Assembly: GCF_039537005.1 (NCBI RefSeq)
Contig: NZ_BAAAZR010000017.1
Location: forward strand, 1 to 64,000
Length of the DNA: 64,000 bases
DNA from: Sphaerisporangium flaviroseum
Lineage (GTDB): Bacteria > Actinomycetota > Actinomycetes > Streptosporangiales > Streptosporangiaceae
Direction of reading: 5' to 3'
A program made the translations under genes and the position numbers. The notes under the pieces are model-generated. The model ran no database searches, had not been told where the DNA came from, and saw nothing but the letters and a program-made list of their open reading frames with translations. This document shows positions 60,165 to 64,000 of the stretch, in pieces. Each line of letters starts with the position of its first letter. Position 1 is the stretch's first letter.

Positions 60165-61010
60165 ATGAGTTCGATCGAGGTCCGCGAGCTCTCCGTCGCG
60201 CTGGACGGGCGGCCGGTGCTGTCCGAGATCGGCCTGTCCGTGCGCGGCGGTGAGTGGCTGGCGATCATCGGGCCCAATGGCGCCGGTAAGTCCACTCTGC
60301 TCCGGGCCATGATGGGCCTGCTGGAGGCCCAGGGCGAGGTGCTGATCGACGGCGTACCGGTACGCAGCCTGAAGCCCAAGCAGCGCGCACGGCTGATGGC
60401 CTACGCCCCGCAGGCCCCTCTGCTCCCGGCGGGCCTGAGCGTCTTCGACTACGCCCTGCTCGGGCGCACACCGTACATCTCCTACCTGGGCAGGGAGGGC
60501 GAGCACGACCGGGAGATCACCGGCTCGGTGCTCGAACGCCTCGACCTGTCCGCGTTCGCCGCCCGGCCTCTCGGGCACCTGTCCGGCGGGGAACGCCAGC
60601 GGGTGGTGCTCGCCCGGGCGCTCGTCCAGCGGGCTCCCGTGCTGCTGCTCGACGAGCCAACCACCGCGCTCGACCTCGGCCACCAGCAACAGGTGCTGGA
60701 ACTGGTCGACCGGCTCCGCCTCGCCGACGGGCTCACCGTGGTGACGACCATCCACGATCTCAGCCTGGCCGGGCAGTACGCCGACTCGATGCTGCTGATC
60801 GACGGCGGCCGTCACGCCGCCTCCGGCCCGGTCAAAGAGGTGCTCACCGAGTCGCTGCTGGCCCGGCACTTCGGCGCGCACGTCCGCGTCGACCAGGGCC
60901 ACGACGGCCGCCCCCTCGTCAACCTCATCCGCCCGGCGACTCCAGAACCCGTCCCCGTCCCCGTCCACGACCCGACCCACCCGGCGAACGGCTCCGGATC
61001 TCAGCCCTGA
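60165..61010 (+). CDS. btuD: Cobalamin ABC transporter ATP-binding protein
   Basis: This 281-residue ATPase has Walker A GPNGAGKSTLLRAMMG, Q-loop YAPQAPLLPAG, signature LSGGERQRVVLARALVQ, Walker B VLLLDEPTTALDLGHQQ and switch His in TIHDLSLAG. Its C-terminal end is Pro-rich (TPEPVPVPVHDPTHP). It drives BtuC. ATG 60165 is the family start; the reading frame is open further upstream. Confidence 0.93.
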   Translation: MSSIEVRELSVALDGRPVLSEIGLSVRGGEWLAIIGPNGAGKSTLLRAMMGLLEAQGEVLIDGVPVRSLKPKQRARLMAYAPQAPLLPAGLSVFDYALLGRTPYISYLGREGEHDREITGSVLERLDLSAFAARPLGHLSGGERQRVVLARALVQRAPVLLLDEPTTALDLGHQQQVLELVDRLRLADGLTVVTTIHDLSLAGQYADSMLLIDGGRHAASGPVKEVLTESLLARHFGAHVRVDQGHDGRPLVNLIRPATPEPVPVPVHDPTHPANGSGSQP

Positions 61011-61088
61011 CCGCGTGACCCCCGGTCCCTGTATCTGCGGGCGGTGGGGATTCTGTACGCTTCCGGAACCCGGTCGTGAGGAGTTCGC

Positions 61089-61874
61089 ATGCTGTCCCTG
61101 AGCCATCGGCACGAGGACGGCGCCCGTCTCGCCTCGTTGCTGTGGGAGCTGGGGCCGGGATGGCGGATGATCTCCTCCGCGATGGTGGGAGGCGGCATCG
61201 GCCCCGGTGAGTGGGTGCTGAACGCGCAGGTCGTCGGGGCGTACTCCCGGATGGACCCGGTGGGCCACCTGCTGGAACTCGCACCGGCCGGGCCGGGGGT
61301 CGGCATGATGACGGCGGCCTCCGTCGCCCACTACACCCGCGCCGAGGACGGGGGAGTGGACGCGGTCGCCACGGTCGGGCTGCGCGTCCCCACCTGGGCC
61401 GCCTCGCCCGAAGGCGTCCCCGACCCTGAGCTGCGCCCCGAACGCGACGACCGGGTTCCCCGGCCGGCCGCTCCGCCGCCGCGTCAGGCGCCGAGCGTGC
61501 CGAGACCCGCCTCTCCGCCGCCGCGTCAGGCGCCGGGCGTGCCGAGACCCGCCTCTCCGGCCCCCGGGACGATCAACATCATCGTGGTCGTCCCTGTGGC
61601 GATGAGCGACGCCGCACTGGTCAACACCGTGATGACCGTGACCGAGGCCAAGACCCAGGCGCTGGCCGAGGCAGGGTACGAGTGCACGGGCACCGCGTCG
61701 GACGCCGTGTGCGTGGCCGTGCGCTCCGAGGGCCCTGCCGAGCTGTTCGGCGGACCGAGGTCCTCATGGGGGGCGCGCATCGCGCGGGCCGTCCATCGAT
61801 CGGTCCTCGACGGTGCCCACGCCTGGGCGGAGGTCACCGGTTTCATCCCGGCGTCAAATGGCCATCGCTCGTAG
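61089..61874 (+). CDS. cbiZ: Adenosylcobinamide amidohydrolase with a Pro-rich insert
   Basis: This 261-residue protein matches CbiZ: RMISSAMVGGGIGPGEWVLN with AQVVGAYSRMDPVGHLLELA, GVGMMTAASVAHYTRAEDGG, VDAVATVGLRVPTWAA, then GTINIIVVVPVAMSDAALVN, AKTQALAEAGYECTGTASDA and FGGPRSSWGARIARAVHR. CbiZ opens imported pseudo-B12 or cobinamide amides to cobyric acid for salvage. Between the two halves (residues ~118-158) lies a Pro/Arg repeat insert of two 39-bp units (RPAAPPPRQAPSVP). GGAG precedes ATG 61089. Confidence 0.88.
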   Translation: MLSLSHRHEDGARLASLLWELGPGWRMISSAMVGGGIGPGEWVLNAQVVGAYSRMDPVGHLLELAPAGPGVGMMTAASVAHYTRAEDGGVDAVATVGLRVPTWAASPEGVPDPELRPERDDRVPRPAAPPPRQAPSVPRPASPPPRQAPGVPRPASPAPGTINIIVVVPVAMSDAALVNTVMTVTEAKTQALAEAGYECTGTASDAVCVAVRSEGPAELFGGPRSSWGARIARAVHRSVLDGAHAWAEVTGFIPASNGHRS

Positions 61875-61991
61875 TACCGCCGGGCGCCTGCCGTGGCAAG
61901 GAGTCACCACGAGTGTCCGGCGAGTCTGCACCAGGGACACCAGGTGAGGGAAGGCGGTCGCTATGGGCATTGTCGTCGTTACACTTCGTAC

Positions 61992-62201
61992 ATGAGTGCT
62001 GCACGGGAGGAACTTCACCATCTCATCGATGACCTCAGTGATGAGGAGGTGTCCGCTGCTCTCTCCCTGCTACGCGCCGATGGCCACCAGAGCAGGAGTG
62101 AGTGGCCTCCGCAGTGGTTCGGATCCGCGCGGGCACGGCGACCCGACATATCCGAGAGGGTGGACCAGATTTTGAGCGGAGAGCTCGGTCGCTCCGCGTG
62201 A
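61992..62201 (+). CDS. Small antitoxin-like protein
   Basis: This 69-residue protein reads ELHHLIDDLSDEEVSAALSL and SERVDQILSGELGRSA. It is a short helical protein ending in GTGA overlap with a PIN-domain gene, the standard place for the antitoxin. No known DNA-binding motif (AbrB, RHH, Phd) was recognised. Confidence 0.75.
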   Translation: MSAAREELHHLIDDLSDEEVSAALSLLRADGHQSRSEWPPQWFGSARARRPDISERVDQILSGELGRSA

Positions 62202-62617
62202 TCCTCATTGACACCGGTCCGCTCGTGGCCGCGGCTCTGGCCGGCGATAAGAATCATATGGTCTGTGTCGATCTCTTTACGGCGGCACATCTCGCGGGGG
62301 ACGAGCTCCTCATCCCATCGTTCGTCGTGACAGAGGCCTGTTACATGTTGGCCAGAGAAGCCGGACCACGCGTCGAAATCGGATTTGTACGGTCTCTGGC
62401 CGCGGGAGACTTCACTATCGTAGATGTGGGACTTCGCGACCTCACTCGTATCGCTCAGCTCATGGAACGTTACAATGATCTTCCTTTGGGCCTAGTGGAC
62501 GCATCGGTCATCGCGCTCGCCGAAAAGCTGGGGTTGACAGAAGTCGCAACTCTCGACCGGAGGCACTTCGCGGTCGTACGGCCGTCTCATGTGGATGCCT
62601 TGAAACTGCTTCCCTGA
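62198..62617 (+). CDS. PIN-domain toxin (VapC-like)
   Basis: This 139-residue protein starts VILIDTGPLVAAALAGDKNH (first acidic residue), then LLIPSFVVTEACYMLAREAG (Glu), PLGLVDASVIALAEKLGLTE (Asp) and TLDRRHFAVVRPSHVDALKL (final Asp). This is a complete PIN nuclease site. GTG 62198 overlaps the antitoxin stop by 4 bp. Confidence 0.87.
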   Translation: MILIDTGPLVAAALAGDKNHMVCVDLFTAAHLAGDELLIPSFVVTEACYMLAREAGPRVEIGFVRSLAAGDFTIVDVGLRDLTRIAQLMERYNDLPLGLVDASVIALAEKLGLTEVATLDRRHFAVVRPSHVDALKLLP

Positions 62618-62676
62618 AACAGAGGTAACCCATCCAGGAACAACACTCGAAATCCGACATTGACCAATGTATTGGA

Positions 62677-62724
62677 GCCCCACCCGGCACCCATTTGATC
62701 AGGGAACCCGATTGCCTCCCACCC
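62677..62724 (-). repeat. Dispersed repeat, copy B
   Basis: GCCCCACCCGGCACCC with ATTTGATCAGGGAACCC and CCTCCCACCC, same orientation as copy A at 22520. A TTGACCAATG-like tract just before it is shared with copies C and D. Confidence 0.78.
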
Positions 62725-62768
62725 AGGCCGGGAGCTACCGCGGAAGGTATCGGCCGTGACATACCCGC

Positions 62769-62873
62769 AAGGCGAAGTCCGGGGACGTACCCCGGAAGGC
62801 GAGTCCGGGGACGTACCCCGCAAGGCGAGTCCGGGGACGTACCCCGCAAGGCGAGTCCGGGGACGTACCCCGA
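62769..62873. repeat. 4 x 26-bp tandem repeat with hairpin cores
   Basis: Units start at 62769, 62796, 62822 and 62848 (first interval 27 bp, then 26), built on AAGGCGAGTCC and GGGGACGTACCCCGC. Each unit contains an inverted repeat CGGGG ... CCCCG around ACGTA that can form a short hairpin. Confidence 0.88.
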
Positions 62874-62980
62874 AAGGTAGACCGAACGAACCGGTAAGGC
62901 CGGATTGGCCGGAGCCGAAGTCGCGGGACGACCTTCCCAGAAGCCCGCGCCCCGACTTTTCTAGCCAGGTCCTGACCTGG

Positions 62981-63112
62981 GTGGGAAGCCGATGGGGTTC
63001 CCCGATCAAATGGGTGCCGGGAGGGCCTTTCACCCCATTGACCAATACTCAGCTGTTCTGGCGTACGTCGATCTCCGCGCCGGAACAGCGATAGCCTCCT
63101 GGGTTATGACTG
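62981..63112 (+). repeat. Dispersed repeat, copy C (long form)
   Basis: Begins GTGGGAAGCCGATGGGGTTC, contains the core CCCGATCAAATGGGTGCCGG and continues TTGACCAATACTCAGC, a GTACGTCGAT block and CCGGAACAG. Matches copy D over ~130 bp. Confidence 0.82.
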
Positions 63113-63180
63113 TTCCTATCCCCTCGCTGGGTAAGGGATCGCAAGTCACGTTCCGGGCCTTGGGGGGTGGGCCCTGTGTT

Positions 63181-63310
63181 GGGTGGGAGGCAGCTGGGTT
63201 CCCCGATCAAATGGGTGCCGGGAGGGCCTTTCACCCTTTGACCAACACTCAGCCGTTCTCAGATACGTCGATCCTCGTGCCGGAACAGCAGTGCCGCTGA
63301 GTCACGACAA
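63181..63310 (+). repeat. Dispersed repeat, copy D (long form)
   Basis: Begins GGGTGGGAGGCAGC with the same core CCCGATCAAATGGGTGCCGG, then TTGACCAACACTCAGC, a ATACGTCGAT block and CCGGAACAG. It is a direct repeat of copy C about 200 bp downstream. Confidence 0.82.
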
Positions 63311-63439
63311 CTCCCGATCCTCCTCAGACACAGAACGCAGAGTCGCAACCCAGGCCATCGGCGGCTGACCCTGGATCGGGGGGTGAACAACCGGGTACCC
63401 CGCTCAGAAAGATGCGGAGTCCGCTACACGCCTGGCCTT

Positions 63440-64000
63440 TCACGAGCTTGGAACGGCTCTCGTGGCCGTCAGGCCATAGTCGGCGCAGGCGCTCCGGTCG
63501 GTGATCTTGCCGGATTCGAGGTCGAGCAGGATCTCATCCGTGGGCCGGTCGGTCGGGGAACCGATGCCGCCGCCTCCGGTCGTTTCGATGATCAGTGCCT
63601 CGCCGGCCACGAAGCACACGTTGTTGACCTTGGAGTTCAGGCGTTCCACCGTGCCGTCGAGGTGGCGTTTGAAGAAGCCGCCGAGCCGCCCCGGCAGACC
63701 GCCGGATCGGCCGGGCGGCGCGTGGCGCAGCCGGTCGCCGCGCGTGGTGACGTGGGCGTCGGCGAGGAAGCGGAACACCGTCCTCGACCCCAGACCTCCT
63801 CGCCAGCGTCCCGGCCCGCCCGAGTCGGCGATGGTCTCCACCGACTCCACGATCAGCGGGCAGCGGGTCTCCACCGGCTCGACCTGGGGCACCGAGTTGC
63901 GCCCGATGCCGAAGTGGACGCCGGTCGCGTCCGGCCCGTCCATGCCCGCCCTGGCGCCCACCCCGCCGAAGTCGTACGACAGGTGGATCCAGAACGGCGC
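63440..64000 (-). CDS. Hydantoinase B/oxoprolinase family protein, partial
   Basis: The last ~186 residues are present and the 5' part lies beyond the right edge. Visible motifs: FWIHLSYDFGGVGARAG, GIGRNSVPQVEPVETRCPLI, ADSGGPGRWRGGLGSRTVFR and IIETTGGGGIGSP with a C-terminal RPTDEILLDLESG. This is the end of the hydantoinase B (N-methylhydantoinase/acetone carboxylase-related) fold. The enzyme hydrolyses cyclic amides with ATP, together with an A subunit usually encoded adjacent (not in view). Confidence 0.88.
   Translation of the reverse strand, partial: APFWIHLSYDFGGVGARAGMDGPDATGVHFGIGRNSVPQVEPVETRCPLIVESVETIADSGGPGRWRGGLGSRTVFRFLADAHVTTRGDRLRHAPPGRSGGLPGRLGGFFKRHLDGTVERLNSKVNNVCFVAGEALIIETTGGGGIGSPTDRPTDEILLDLESGKITDRSACADYGLTATRAVPSS

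Larger units (their letters stand above)
62618..63439. other. Repeat-filled intergenic region
   Basis: About 820 bp with no gene. It holds copies B, C and D of the dispersed repeat and a 4 x 26-bp tandem array. Open frames through it encode only repeat translations and have no family match. Confidence 0.65.

Noticed and set aside
62769..62873. CRISPR array
   Set aside because: Repeats are directly adjacent without unique spacers and no cas genes are in view.

Overview
The window is high-GC, third-position GC-rich DNA from a filamentous actinomycete. The mix of gene families points to the order Streptosporangiales (Streptosporangium, Nonomuraea or Microbispora type): CBM2-bearing polysaccharide hydrolases, a conservon (cvnABCD), XRE/DUF397 pairs with solo HATPase partners, an S-adenosyl methyltransferase of the DUF574 type and many P450s. 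The genus is an inference; no rRNA or marker gene is present.

Layout. 1-4.2 kb is a mosaic, partly broken segment: an RHS-repeat fragment butts against a headless SAF (CpaB-like) gene, followed by a CpaE-like ATPase, an in-frame fusion of half a CpaF ATPase to a tyrosine integrase, a chorismate mutase and a tRNA(CAT). 4.3-12.8 kb is a polysaccharide-use region: a secreted SGNH esterase-CBM2, a Na+/solute symporter, a GH74-FN3-CBM2 xyloglucanase and a three-repeat secreted protein. 13-26 kb holds housekeeping and regulatory genes: PGPGW membrane protein, PucR, lipase, GroES-like, DUF1349, DUF574 methyltransferase, ArsR, TetR, penicillin acylase and a helicase-like protein. 26-39.5 kb holds a P450, two XRE/DUF397/HATPase loci, an LLM oxidoreductase with a nearby TetR gene, a fresh IS5-family insertion and a VapBC-type pair. 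39.6-41.3 kb holds an internally deleted phosphotransferase, an aldo/keto reductase and an SDR remnant. 41.3-49.4 kb is a conservon followed by a three-gene diterpene operon (P450, class I synthase, class II cyclase). 49.8-52.9 kb holds two secreted cell-wall-hydrolase-like genes with different N-termini but almost identical C-termini and terminators. 52.9-57.7 kb is a tight operon of PhyH dioxygenase, phosphotriesterase-like hydrolase, P450, SDR and Gfo/Idh/MocA oxidoreductase behind a KstR2-like box. 57.8-61.9 kb is a cobalamin-riboswitch-led btuFCD-cbiZ operon. 62-64 kb holds a second antitoxin/PIN pair, a repeat-filled spacer and the start-less end of a hydantoinase B gene.

Themes. Short tandem repeats are frequent, both inside genes (penicillin acylase spacer and beta chain, CvnA tail, BtuC start, CbiZ linker) and just past stop codons. 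A dispersed non-coding repeat occurs four times (one copy at 22.5 kb, three at 62.7-63.3 kb). The best candidates for undescribed biology are the five-gene PhyH/PTE/P450 operon, the minimal diterpene operon beside the conservon, the twin muralytic genes with a shared leader, the ordered TGCA array between a divergent HATPase and XRE pair, and the dispersed repeat.
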